Shown here: piece by piece, positions 45,881-57,055 of the stretch | Position numbering within the stretch: the first letter of the stretch is position 1 | Layout: every line of letters starts with the position of its first letter | DNA from: Eupeodes corollae | Lineage: Eukaryota > Arthropoda > Insecta > Diptera > Syrphidae | Reading direction: 5' to 3' | Assembly (NCBI RefSeq): GCF_945859685.1 | Contig: NC_079147.1 | Span: 87,598,315-87,662,314 of the forward strand | Length of the DNA: 64,000 nt | Notes under the pieces: model-generated | What the model saw: only the letters and a program-made list of their open reading frames with translations | The model's database searches: none | What the model was told of the DNA's origin: nothing | Position numbers and translations under genes: made by a program

Positions 45881-46439
45881 TTGATGAACTGTTTTGAAAA
45901 TGAAGAATGGACATGGCTATGTTTTTTCTTTTGACGAGTTTACCAAAGAACATGAATTTTTAATTTTAGAGCTGATTCATCACAATTTCAAAAATGTCTT
46001 ATTTTGTTGAGATTTTTTAATCCATCGACATCGTAGCCATCCTTACTTTTGAAAAGCTGTTGTAAATAAAACGAAGAAATTAAAAAAAGTGTACATAGAA
46101 TAGTGAAACTTAGAATTAACTTCGATATCGGAAATAATTTTCGACAAAAAAAAGCTTTCGATTAACAAAAAGTACCATCGAATTTGTGTTGTCTGAAATT
46201 GGAAATAAAATAAAATAGCCCACAACTTTTATGTACACTACATAGGGGTGGGAATAATAGATATAAATTCACCAATTTTTTTTGCATACTTGATCTTGAT
46301 CTTAATAAAACAGTTTAAGGTTTACTTTGCAACTTTCAAAATACCAATTAGTTGCAAAGTTGTATTTTAAATTGTTGAAATACTTTTACTTTTCAAACAA
46401 AGTTTAAAAATGAAAAAGTCGTATCGCTTTTCAAATTTT
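45881..46439. other. AT-rich non-coding DNA
   Basis: Nothing recognised. Confidence 0.4.
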
Positions 46440-46790
46440 GTAATTGTTTAGATTTGTCGAAATGCAAATTTTGACGTTTTTAGGCTTTTTAAGATCCCAA
46501 ACATCAAAATAAAAGGTTTTAAAAGAGATAGATTTGTGTGCGTTCCGAACTCTCGAAGAACATTCATAAACTCGAGAGTAATTGTATGGATTCAAAAGTA
46601 ATCAAAGTAGTGACATTTTTGTTAAAAAAAATAATAACTTTAACGAAATACTTAAAAGTTGGTAAAAATTGATTTTTGATTTAAACATCAATTTTATTTT
46701 CTTAGAAAAATCTACATTTTTTTGTAATGAGGTAAAACTTTCAAAAATTCTAATACAAATTAAAATAAAGTAGAAATAGATTTTAAACTA
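46440..46790 (+). repeat. decayed composite-repeat copy
   Basis: Traces of the head box (TTTGTCGAAATGCAAATTTT, CATCAAAATAAAAGGTTTT) followed by a unit with AAGTTGGTAAAAATTGATTT, in the same order as at 30 and 48.4 kb. Confidence 0.45.
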
Positions 46791-47283
46791 AATAGTTTCG
46801 TAAAATAGATTTAAAATAAAACGTATTTTATTATAAAAAATTCTACAAACACAATTAGAGACTCAATAAAAATAAAAGGCTTTAAACTTTTGTATCTTTT
46901 AATGAAACGCTAATTTCATTAACTTTATAATTATAGAATTATAAAATTTACTAAACGAGTATACTTAAACTAATCGCTTAGGTACGAGTATAGACAAAAT
47001 GTAATGCATTTAAACCAGAAGAGTCCAAAGTCTCGAAGAGATGTTAATGGCCGGTCATGTTGGTTGTCCAAAAGATGACAGGTTACAGGCAGTCAGTTGT
47101 GTCTAGCGTTCAGTGGCGCGGTTATTGTAGTGCTTCCATTTGGTTGCATTTAGATATCGCTATAATATCATGGAAAATGTTTTTATCCATATTTTGTAAG
47201 GCTTTTAGAGTCATTTTTTGTATAATTTAGGCTTTAGAAAAAGGTGAAGGGGGTGTGCCTTGATATTTTTTAAGGACCAAAAA
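46791..47283. other. AT-rich non-coding DNA
   Basis: Nothing recognised. Confidence 0.4.
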
Positions 47284-47290
47284 GTTTAAG

Positions 47291-47577
47291 TATTACCCGT
47301 GGCATGATGGTTAGTTTAATCCCTGCCTGTGCAACCTTAATTAAAAAAAAATAGTTTTCGCGGGTAATACCTCTTGCAAGGAATTGACATATCCTTCAAG
47401 AGTAATTCTTGTCATGAAAAAGTGCTTTCTCAAATTAGCCGTTCGGATTCGGCCTAAAATTGTAGTTCCCTTCCCTTCCTGACAACAGCACTCGCACACA
47501 GGAATGGTTGAGAGTTGTAAGTCTCTAGGCCCTGGTTCCCAACGGACTGTTGCGCCGCCCAATTTTTTTTTTTAAAT
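47291..47577 (+). mobile_element. tRNA-derived SINE, copy 6
   Basis: The body is well conserved. The head has a deletion of about 32 bases between GATGGTTAG and TTTAATCCC, removing the anticodon-like region. GTTTAAG at 47284-47290 and 47578-47584 is the likely target duplication. Confidence 0.85.
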
Positions 47578-47584
47578 GTTTAAG

Positions 47585-48394
47585 CCGTTTAGATTTTTTC
47601 TATAAACAAGGATTTCCTTCAATTTTTCATATATTCTTGAGTTAAAAGAAAATTAATTTTCTCGCTTTTAATGGTTTTAAGTTTTTCATTTTGCTAATTT
47701 CTGGAAAAAAGATTGACCTATATGTGGTTTCAAAGTAAAATTAATTTGTATACATTTCAAAAACTTAAAGGTGTTTTTTGAAAAAAAAAAAAAATATTGC
47801 AACGATCACACATACGAGTAGGTACATCTGTAGCTTGCGGCTTCCTTGAAAAATGCGGTCAGAATCTTCCATCCTCTCCGTCTAAAACACTAATTGTTCT
47901 TTCCAAGATCACTGTTGTGCATTCATAGAAGACCTTTCTGATCTCCATGAGGATAGGGGATACTGCTCCGAAATGAAGTAGGTCCTCCACAGGCTTAAGA
48001 TTTTATAAAGTGCAAAATAAAGGAAGATCATCCCTGTGCGGTTTAAAATTTAGCAACTCTTCTCTCGCTTTAAATATTTTTGATATGTCAAAGATGATGT
48101 TTTGACCCCGAAAATAGTTGAGTTCATTTAAGTCATAGTTAAGTTTTGTTGTAAAATTGTCTCTAGAGTGATTGCGGTTTGCCTTGAAACTTCTCTCTCA
48201 GTTTTTATCAGGATTAAGTAACTTAATTTAATGTTTTTTTTTTTAAATCAGTTTTAGTTGTAAAACTATTGTTAGTGGGATTTATATAACATCATTTGAA
48301 AAACGCAATTAAATATAAAGTAAAAGCCTGATGTCAGGTCAAAAATCATACTTTGGTAGTTTTTGTGTAGGTTTTTATCTTTAGGTAGGAATTT
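47585..48394. other. AT-rich non-coding DNA
   Basis: Nothing recognised. Confidence 0.4.
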
Positions 48395-48843
48395 ATTGTA
48401 ATCGGTCCGATTTGTCGAATTTAAAATTTTGACATTTTTCGACGTTTCAAGATCCCTAGAGTATAAATAAAAGATAGAGAGCTTTTTTCGTCGTCCATAT
48501 ATGAAGAACAAATATAGATACATGCATGAATTAGTTATACAGATAATAGTTCAAGGTGCAGAAAGGACTCTCAACAAAAATTAAGTAGGTGTTTTTTCTT
48601 ATCATAACAATTGTAAAAAAGTGAGCATTTTGGTTAACCCAAAATATCTAACGAAAAGTTGGTAAAAATTCATTTTCAAAATTATAGATATTGGCTTCAA
48701 ACTAGTTTTATCTTATAGAAAATTTGGTTTCAACATTCAATAAAAATACATTTCATACAAAATAAATACAAACAAAATCCACAAAAATTTTTAAAAGTCT
48801 ATATTTGATTCTTGATATTTCATAAACAAATTAAAGTATTGTA
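48395..48843 (+). repeat. composite repeat, partial copy C
   Basis: A decayed head box (GGTCCGATTTGTCGAATTTA, CGACGTTTCAAGATCCCTAG, GTGAGCATTTTGG) runs directly into tandem-unit sequence (AAGTTGGTAAAAATTCATTT, ATATTGGCTTCAAACTAG). This supports head and array being one element. The GTGCGTGCG tract is deleted. Confidence 0.65.
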
Positions 48844-48845
48844 AA

Positions 48846-49790
48846 GGGTGATTTTTTAAAAGCTATCGGACAGTTTTTCTAAAAAAACACATACAATTCA
48901 GAAAAATTAATGTAATCTCAATCAATCGATAGTACGGTTCATATCATTTAATGTTTGAAACTTATTTTATTCAAATGTTGACCTTGACTACGCTCCAAAA
49001 GGTTCATCCGCTTAGTACAATTTTGTCATACTTTTTCCAACATTTCGGCCGGTTATTATACTATATTTATAGTATAATGCTATTATTATATAATAGCATT
49101 ATATTATATAATAGCATTATACTATTAAATGCTTCAATGTTGTCTTCCAATGCATCAATTGAAGCTGGCTTGCCTATTTAGACATGAATTTTAACATAGC
49201 CCCACAAAAAATAGTCGAAAGGCGTTAAATCGCACGATCTAGGCGGTCAATTGACCGGTTCCGAACGTGAAAAAAAAACATTTTTTTCCCGAACTCGCCT
49301 TTCAATAAGTCCATTGTTGGGCGTGATGTGTGGCATATGGCACTGTCTTGTTGAAACTACATATCATTCAAGTCAAGCTCTTGTATTTTAGGCAAAAAAT
49401 AGGTTGGATATCATCTCACGGTAGCGCTCATCATTCAATGCACAGTTACGTTACGATTCTCATCATCTGTGAAGAAGTACGGTCTAATGATGTCACCAGT
49501 CCATGAAGCGCACCTAACTGTGACTTTTTCTGGATGCATTGGTAGCTCTTGCAAAGCTTCTGGCTAATATTCACTTCAAAATCGACAATTCTGCTTATTT
49601 ACGTACCCATTGACCAAAAAATGAGCTTCGTCACCTAAAATGCGCGCGATGAACATTCTTAACAGAGCACGCATTTTGATAATGACATTCAATAATTTTT
49701 AAGCGTTGTTCGTTTGTAAGATATAAATTATAGACCAAACTGAAGATGTTTGAAAATGAAACAAAACACACACACGTGCGTCAGCTGTTT
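48846..49790 (-). mobile_element. Tc1/mariner-like element, internally deleted
   Basis: Low-coordinate terminus GGGTGATTTTTTAAAAGCT at 48846. The minus strand reads, from the high end, a helix-turn-helix start NEQRLKIIECHYQNACSVKN (about 49710) fused by deletion to GDEAHFLVNGYVNKQNCRF. It continues with ALQELPMHPEKVTV, GDIIRPYFFTDDENRNVTV, YFLPKIQELDL, FQQDSAICHTSRPTMD (second catalytic Asp) and a decayed C-terminus. Frameshifts and stops are present. Family member of 26.64 kb in opposite orientation. The high-coordinate terminus was not found. Confidence 0.8.
49071..49123. repeat. AT-rich perfect hairpin
   Basis: AGTATAATGCTATT (49071-49084) is followed by its inverse complement AATAGCATTATACT (49110-49123), with a further partial copy between them. 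It interrupts the mariner-like element. Confidence 0.8.
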
Positions 49791-50039
49791 AAACCAGTGT
49801 TGCCAAAAAAATAATAGGTACAAAATCGTCCTTTATAACAGCATCAGTTTCAAATGATTTAAACTTTCTTTAAATGTATTTAAGGCAGAGGTGGGTATCC
49901 CACAAGGTTGAATTTTAAGTCCTTTGATCTTAGTTGTTCAAAGCTCTATAATTAGCCAAATGAAGGCACATAACTAATAAGAATTAACTTAAACTCAGTT
50001 AGATAATAAAATTATTTAAACTGTTTTAAGAAGACAAAT

Positions 50040-50475
50040 ACTTTTATAGGTATTTGCAATAGGGATGGGTTGATTTTGACAGCTCGTGGTGATTATTTTG
50101 TTTCATTTCATTTCTTTCGAAACATCTTCTTTTAAATCAGTCATTTCATTATGGAAACTTATAGCATCGAGCAACATGTGCAAATTTAATGTGAAAATTT
50201 TGATCAAAAAATCATCTTTAACAATGAGAGCCATTTTGGGATGATGGGACCGTGAATAAGCAAAATTTTCCAAATTTGTGAACACACCGATCCATTCAAG
50301 ATTTACGAGGTGCCAGTGCGTCCAAATAAAGTTACTGTTTGGAGTGTATTTTGGTCTGGAGGCGTAAAATCGGTCGGTCCTGAATTCCTGCCAAAGATCT
50401 CAAGGCACTATTGAAATTCAGCGAAATTCATGAAACTGCTCTATTGACATGATTATTTCGCGTCGTAGTGACGTA
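50040..50475 (+). mobile_element. mariner-like element, left half
   Basis: Plus strand with frameshifts: GMMGP, KIYEVPVRPNKVTVWS, FWSGGVKSVGPEF and, before the break, IDMIISRRSDV. These are the middle blocks of a Tc1/mariner-type transposase with the 5' part shortened. Interrupted at 50475 by the 3.0-kb TIR element; the reading resumes at 53483. Confidence 0.7.
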
Positions 50476-50508
50476 CACGGTTAAAAATTCTGGCGTTAAT
50501 TTTAATAT
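50476..50508 (+). repeat. left terminal inverted repeat
   Basis: Begins CACGGTTAAAAAT immediately after TA; pairs with 53449-53482. Confidence 0.8.
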
Positions 50509-51463
50509 TTTTAGGGTTGTATATATGACAACGCTGAAAAGATATTAGAATTAAATATGTTTCATATATTAAAATTGAAAAATTAATAAATGGTTTATTG
50601 AAATTAAATAATTTTTCTTATTACATACTATGTCCATAGTATTAAATTTTAACATATATTAAGATTAACTTCGAAGCCAAAAGTATTAAAAACAAATCTT
50701 TTTTATTAAAATTGTGTCTATGATTCTTATAAACTTGTATTAGAAGTAAATACATTTTGTATTAAAATCTAATATTTTCTCCTGAAATTCAATATTTATT
50801 TTATTTGTTATAAATCCAAAAATATTAGAATAAAATACAAACTATTGCATTTTAATTTTAATATATATTTGATTTGAATATAAAAATAATTTAAATCAAC
50901 ACCGAATGTATTAAATTTTAATGCAGATTTTGATTAATTTATAATATTGGACGGATATAATATAATTTAAATTGTATTACATTTCAACACAAAATAAGAT
51001 TTGTTTTGAATTTAAAAAAATAAAATTTTAATACAAATGATGTTTAATTTTAACCAAAAATTAAATTAGTTTTAAATATTGAAAGATTATTATATAATGT
51101 TAATTGTATTGGATTTTAATACAAAAATAAATTCGTTTTTAGTATAAAAAGTTATTAAATGTAATACAAAAGCATTACATTCATAACATAACATTTATTA
51201 ATTTTTGAGTAGAATGAGAAGACACTTTTTTAATATTAGTTTTAACAATGCAAATTCAAAGTGTTTTAATGAAAGCAAAATTACTTACTGAGCTTTTATC
51301 ATAGGTATTCGTAACCCATTCACCTGCTTTAAAATAAAACTTTTATGAATAAAAAACCATATTGTTATATTTTGAGATTAGAAAAAACATTTTATTTTTT
51401 ATGAAGACTTAAACTATTTTAAAAACATTTTTAAAATTATAGAAAAAAAAATACATAAAGGCA

Positions 51464-51742
51464 TTAATAAAAATAAGGTTGCAATATGAACATTTTGTTA
51501 TTTATTTCGTAACACTCGAATGGTTTCTTAAAAACAATATCATCATACTTTAAGCAAATTTTATCGTTTGTCTTAATGACAGTGAACATATTAACTAGAT
51601 TTTCAAAACTTTGTTTTTTATATTTTAAGCATAAGAAGTAAGCATTGTTTTCAATTTTGAAAATTTTTTCAATTTTTATATACATACATTTGTGGTTCAA
51701 GATAAAGAAAACAATTAATTTTAAAGTGAACAAACTCAACAT
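51464..51742 (-). CDS. possible alternative terminal exon or second ORF of the TIR element
   Basis: Open for 92 codons in a frame offset from predicted exon 4. The latter part (ENNAYFLCLKYKKQSFENL, TNDKICLKYDDIVF, NKMFILQPYFY) has the alternating aromatic/charged look of a real beta-rich domain. I could not find a phase-compatible acceptor joining it to exon 3 with the strong donor, so either the gene has a frameshift near 51740 or this is a separate product. A polyadenylation-type AATAAA (51391-51396 in inverse) follows 68 bases downstream of its stop. Confidence 0.4.
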   Translation of the reverse strand: MLSLFTLKLIVFFILNHKCMYIKIEKIFKIENNAYFLCLKYKKQSFENLVNMFTVIKTNDKICLKYDDIVFKKPFECYEINNKMFILQPYFY

Positions 51743-52552
51743 AGTCAGCAGAGTAGAATTCCTTAGTTTTAAGGCTGTCCATTATCTGAGATAACGTGTA
51801 AATAATACATAAATGTACACATAAAAAAAGATGTACTTACACAGCCTCCAATTTTGCTATCTTCAATTCTGTAGCACGGAAAGATTGCAATGATTGCTTT
51901 TGCACAAGCAAGTTTCGCCTCTTTGGAAGGATAATTTCCACACATTGACCGTAAGTATTCGGTTCCTAATGTGACTAACGTCCTTCGAGAAGAATCCTTG
52001 AGGCTGTTGCTACGGGAGTATTCTTCTAATATAAATGCCGATTGCCTCGCTCTTATATAGGATTCCAAGCCCTTTGAATTAAGGATGTGAAGAACACTCA
52101 TATTTTTTATCAAAAAAAGTAACTTACTTCCTTGTATATAACAACACTGCTGCCTCCAGCTGCGTCCTGCTTTCTCAAGTCTCCGACAGAATCAACCACC
52201 TTTTGGATAACGGGACAAATCTTTACACAAAAGCAGGCACAATTCGAATACTGCCTCACTATTTCACTTAGAATGTTAAGTGGAATCTCGTCGTAGTCCC
52301 GATCTCTCAAAACAAAGTCCGCTTCAATATCCTCGCCTTCCAAAACTAATAATCGTGAAAAAAATCGCACTTTAATAATGAATCACTTACAATTAATTAA
52401 TATTACTTACTTGAAAGAATAATATCCTCATAACATATTACTGAGTCACTTTTACTACTCAGGTTTTTAATTTTTTTGTATTTTATGGTATTATTTTCCA
52501 AATTTTTAACTTTTATTATCACTCCGAGTAAATTGTCTAACATAAATTCCAT
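51666..52552 (-). CDS. predicted four-exon gene inside the TIR element (SAMD3-like domain)
   Basis: Predicted exons on the minus strand: 52552-52411, 52345-52128, 52071-51841 and 51785-51666. Introns are 65, 56 and 55 nt, each starting GTAAGT and ending AG, with phases that keep one frame open for 236 codons from MEFMLDNLLG. Exon 2 encodes an acidic, then Cys-rich segment (LEGEDIEADF, QYSNCACFCVKIC). Exon 3 encodes a compact helical segment with SSRRTLVTLGTEYLRS and NYPSKEAKLACAKAIIAIF, which I recall as characteristic of an uncharacterised domain common in fish and insect proteins annotated SAMD3-like. Exon 4 is the least certain: a longer frame (51464-51742) overlaps it in another phase. 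Function unknown. Being intact among dead elements suggests recent arrival or selection. Confidence 0.5.
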
Positions 52553-53448
52553 GACTGCCGACGACGGTGACGCACGCAAACAAACTAACAGCAACAGGGC
52601 GATAAAATAATATCTTTTGGTTTGAAAAGTAATACCAAAAAATTAAAATTTAATGCTCATGGGTTAAAAAGTAATCCGACAATATTTGAAAGCAATACTA
52701 CAGGGGTAGAACTAAGTATTAAAAGGTTTAAAAACAATACTTGAATATTTAAATGCAATACATGGAAATGTAAGCAATATACATAAGTATATAGGAGACT
52801 AACGCGCTCAGCGAGTTATAGTAATACATTAAAGTTAAAATGTAGTACTCACGGATTGAAAAGTAATTCGTATGTATTAAAAATTAAAGGAGTACAACTA
52901 GAAGGTTAAAAACAATGTTTCCAATATTTAAAACATTGGTGACGCACTTTAAAATTTATGGGATTTTATTATGTCCAAAAATGTAATATCGAAATATTGA
53001 AACATAATGCTGAAAAATTTTTAAATACTTAAAAGTAATTCTGTTTCAAATTAATCAAATTTAATCATTAAATTTTGAAAATAATGATATACTTATGCCG
53101 TTTGTTTAACATTAAATTATAGTAAAAAAAAGTAATAATATTTGAATAAAATATGCCTTATTATTAAAATGCAATCAGAGTAGGTATTATATTTTAAGTC
53201 AACTATAGTTTATTTGTAATAAGTTCTAGGTTGAATTAAGGTTTTAATAAAGATCGGGTTAGATTGTAGAATATTGAAATTAAATTTAAATATTTTGAAA
53301 TTAAAGATAAGAAGGCTAGTATTAAAATGAGCATTTTAATAAAAGAAATACTCAAATTTAATACAGAATTATTATAGAAAAAATTTAATAAATTGAAAAT
53401 ATTGAAAACTAATTTTTTGAGTATTGTATACAGCTGTAATACTGAGGC

Positions 53449-53482
53449 GGTATTAAAAAACACCCCCAGATTTTTAACCGTG
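53449..53482 (-). repeat. right terminal inverted repeat
   Basis: Inverse begins CACGGTTAAAAATCTGGGGG; immediately followed by TA. Confidence 0.8.
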
Positions 53483-53715
53483 TAAAATGGGCACTATGCC
53501 CCCCCCCTCAAGCCTTTTTTGTTAGACTTTCTTAAGTAGATGGTCTATGCGAATAAGCCAAAAACCACAACGGCTCTTAAAGACATCATAATAGATGCCT
53601 TCGGCTAAATTCAGCCTGATTTATGCGCTAAGGTCACCCAAATATAGTTTGTTAAAGCATAAAGGGCGAATTCAAAAATTTGGAGATGATTTTGAAATAA
53701 AAATATTTTTTTTAT
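53483..53715 (+). mobile_element. mariner-like element, right half
   Basis: Continues the transposase interrupted at 50475: a W.PP-type block, VYANKPKTTTALKDIII (about 53541-53590), IQPDLCAKVTQ and RANSKI (about 53670), i.e. the C-terminal part of the family. Confidence 0.7.
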
Positions 53716-55560
53716 GATTCGAAACACAAACTAGTTATTAGGAAACTTTGTCTGTAATTTAGAGCATGTTTGTAATATCTATAGACAGTTGGCCATCCAA
53801 AGTCTCCATTAAGGATTTTATAGAGCCGAGTTGGGGGAAGAAAACTCAGTTCGAAATACACAATCGAATCTCTTGGAGTAGAGGACACGATGCAAAGAAG
53901 TGTGTGATGTCTTTTGGTTCTCCTGTGCAACAAAGGCTACAGATTTGTGGAAGAAGGAAGATGTTCAATGCGGCATAGAGTTAAGATTCAGCATTTGGAC
54001 TCGGGCTCTAAATATGTAACTAATAGCCTTAGAAGAAAACTCGTTACTGAAATAAATAGCCTGTGATGTTATTTGATGGTTGAGTTTTCTATAAAAATTT
54101 CTTGATAATGTTGTTGAGGCTTTTGAAAGATGTTCACTGAAGTTCTGGCGATCAGATCATTGAACATGGTGTACCAGTGGTTCAAATTGGACTCCAAAGA
54201 AAATAGATTAGTGCCATTTGAAGAACCTATCTGGGTTCATTCCTTAAACGGGGAGGTAAGCTTTGTCATAATGTATTTGTGAAGACTTCTTTCATCCCTC
54301 CTCATAACTTTCAATATATAGTTTGAGTTGGTATTAAGGTTTGTAATGTAAGGAGGTGTTATGCCAGACTCTACATATTAAGCATAATTGTGCTTTGAAG
54401 TAGGCAATCTGAACAAGCGTTTGAAGAAGTACCTTTGCACGGCTTTAAACTCCTCCAGTTGTAAATATCCAAAAACTTGGGTACCGTAGCACATGCTGCA
54501 GTTCACAGCTGTTTGAAAAACACGATATTTGGATCTAAGATCGATTTTTTGGTTAAAGTAAAACTTAGGCCACCTCAAGTTTAGAGTTACTTTGTTTTCG
54601 TTGCGTTTTTCTTTCACGTGTTTCGAAACATCAAGATTGTAAGACAACAAAACTACAAGAAATTTGAAATAATGAATGACCTGAAAGTCGCGTTGTTTAA
54701 GGACCAGTTTTCTTCTGCGAGTCTTCTTCTCTGGCGCGGTTCAAAAATCATTATTTTTATCTTGTTAGTATTGACGCAGAGACTCCAGGATTCAAAAAAT
54801 ATTTTAAGTTTGTTGATTTGCAGCTGAAGGGTAAATGGATTGCCAGCCATTAAAACTATATCGTCGGCGTAGAGCAAAACTTTGATTTGTATACCCGCAA
54901 AGAGTATTACAACCGGAAATACATCACAAACGTCATCAATAAACAAGGAAAATAATATTGGGCTTAATACACACCCTTGGGGGAGACCTGATGTTGTTTC
55001 AAGGCATTCAGAGAATTTAGTTCTGAAGAAATAAAACATTACGAATTCACTTGAAATTCCTAAGGATGACAATTTGTACATCAAGGCATTTCTATTTACC
55101 TTGTCAAAGGCTGCTTTTAAATCCACAAGACAGTCATATAATTTCTTTTTCTGCTCAATTAATCGTCTGGAAATACTCGTCAGAGCGAATATATGGTCTT
55201 GAGTTCAAAAACCCGACCAAAATCCTACCTGGAACACGGTTAGTCGGTTGTGGTTCTGAATCCAATCCGTCAACCTTTTATAAAGAATTGAAGCTAGAAT
55301 CTTTCTTAGCGAGTTGTGAATCGAGATTCCACTATAGTTCTCTGGCTAATTGGTATCTACTTTTTTGAAGATTGCGAATATATACGCTTGTTTAAATTCT
55401 TTGGAACGAGAGAATTTTTATAAAGCTTGTTGAAATATGCCAGATGATGATTTTCTATTAGAATTCAATCGGAATGCCATCTATGCCAGCAGCCTTTTTA
55501 CTTTTCATTTTGCTCAGAGAAGTTTCAAGCTTAGGTCGAGTTATAGCACTATCCAGTTCG
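53716..55560 (-). mobile_element. non-LTR retrotransposon reverse transcriptase, decayed
   Basis: Minus strand. RT fingers are frameshifted near 55.2-55.5 kb. The palm is in an open 157-codon stretch (54653-55126): MDLKAAFDKVNRN, TTSGLPQGCVLSPILFSLFI and the catalytic YADDIVL (54860-54871), then LCVNTNKIKIMIF. The thumb and C-terminal region follow in other frames (SKYRVFQTAVNCSMCYGTQVF at 54.5 kb; HTLLCIVSSTPRDSIVYF at 53.85 kb). No endonuclease is recognisable. The clade is uncertain; it differs from the other LINEs in the window. Confidence 0.8.
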
Positions 55561-55900
55561 TCTGACTATCGCACAACGCATTCAAATTGTTAAAACCTAC
55601 TACCTGTGGAATCAATCCACATATCGTGTCTTAAGAGAAGATTTATCCTCCAACTACGTAAACTATTGGCAAATTGTGGAGAAATTTGAAGAGATTGGAT
55701 TAGTTACAGATATTGCAAGACTTGTGCATTATAGTTTCGACTTTTTTTTGCCTACTATTGAAGAATACGACTTGGAGAAATGTGGTTTAACAAGAAGGTG
55801 CTACATGCCACACAACTTTTTGAACTTCAAACTTTGGAGGCAAAGACAAAACAAACTATTTCAATATTTTAACTCTTTAATAAAATCCATATTTTAATTT
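55561..55900 (+). mobile_element. mariner-like deletion derivative
   Basis: Plus strand starts with a transposase N-terminus (TIAQRIQIVKTYYL, NYWQIVEKFEEIGLVTDI: helix-turn-helix region) and jumps to a C-terminal-like end (LEKCGLTRRCYMPHNFLNF). The catalytic core is missing, leaving a MITE-like remnant. Confidence 0.55.
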
Positions 55901-57055
55901 AAAAAAAAGCATCAACATACAAAATGAGAAATAAAAATTCTAATCTTGTGCTGATAAAGGACCAAGGACTTCAATTTTTATATTTGTAGCTTTGAAGTTT
56001 TCATCAAAAGCAAAACTTAAAAAAATCATAAAAATACTTCAGGAAAATATAAAATAATATAAAAACAACATCGGAGGACTGATGAAAACATATAGTTCAC
56101 AATATACAGTACGAGTACGCTATATGCTTTAATTCATCCAGCAGTCTCCAGTGAAGTGTAAATTTCATCAGAGAGCAAGCTGCACTTCTTGATTACTTTT
56201 TCACAAATGAAATGGGATTTTTTTCCAGAACGGCAGAATGGCAAAAACCTCCTACGTAGCCAAACCCAAACCCATCTCAACCCTGGACACACTCCATAAG
56301 TTCCAATAAAAGAGTGTGAACCTTTTGCACTTATTTTTATGTATATAATACATTTTTTTTTATTGTTGGTCAAAAATTATGTTTATTCAGGATGTTGAAA
56401 ATAAACATTTTTGTATTTTGAAGAGCCAGCTTTAAATTATCACAATGCAGAAAATCGTATTCGAAAAAATAACAATGGAGGTTTAAAAAATGCTACGAAT
56501 GTTATTTATGTACTCGGTGGTTTTTCATTTATCTTGTGAATAAATTTAAAATTATTTGAATGCATTGTTTCGAGTGGGGGATGTTGAGGGAGGATAATAT
56601 GAACAAACAAAAACTATCGTTACCATTATGAATTTAATTTAACAATTTGAATACTTTTGGTGGTAATTAAAATAAAAGAAGTAATTTCCAGTTTTAATTT
56701 AAAGGGTGTTTCCGTAAGTAATCAGAAAATTTAAAACTAATGGAAAATAAAAATGTTAAATGCTCTAAGAACCTACCATAGAATTACATAGCTCAAAAGT
56801 AAGAAGATTTGGATAAGTGCATCAAATCAGTTGCGTCCAAATTTGGATATTTCTATGCGCTTTGACTTTAATTGATTCAATTAAATGTATTCTGATAGTA
56901 TCAACAATTCGGTTCTAGTTAGTATTCGGTTTTTATCCTTAAAATACTTTTGGACTCATGTAAGCGCTCAATTAATATTGTTTTTTTTTTTCTGTTGCCC
57001 GACTAACCTTTTGTCTGTCAATGTAGAAACAAATATTTGGAAATAAGAGCTAAGA
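55901..57055. other. AT-rich non-coding DNA
   Basis: Nothing recognised. Confidence 0.4.

Larger units (their letters stand above)
50476..53482 (-). mobile_element. 3.0-kb TIR element carrying a spliced gene, no transposase
   Basis: Ends are CACGGTTAAAAATTCTGGCG (left) and, in inverse, CACGGTTAAAAATCTGGGGG (right): 13 identical bases, then weaker similarity. TA flanks both sides. Removing the element plus one TA rejoins the surrounding mariner-like transposase frame (GACG-TA-AAATGG: Asp-Val-Lys-Trp after ISRRS), so both the boundaries and the TA duplication are supported inside the window. The arms (50.5-51.4 and 52.6-53.4 kb) are extremely AT-rich with recurring AATAC/TATTAAAA motifs. The centre holds a minus-strand multi-exon gene (51666-52552) and an overlapping ORF (51464-51742). 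No transposase motif was found, so it is probably mobilised in trans. Confidence 0.8.

Noticed and set aside
53236..53463. Hydrophobic 75-codon frame in the right arm of the 3.0-kb element as a membrane protein
   Set aside because: Composition (Leu, Ile, Phe, Asn) is what AT-rich sequence gives by chance, and it runs into the TIR.
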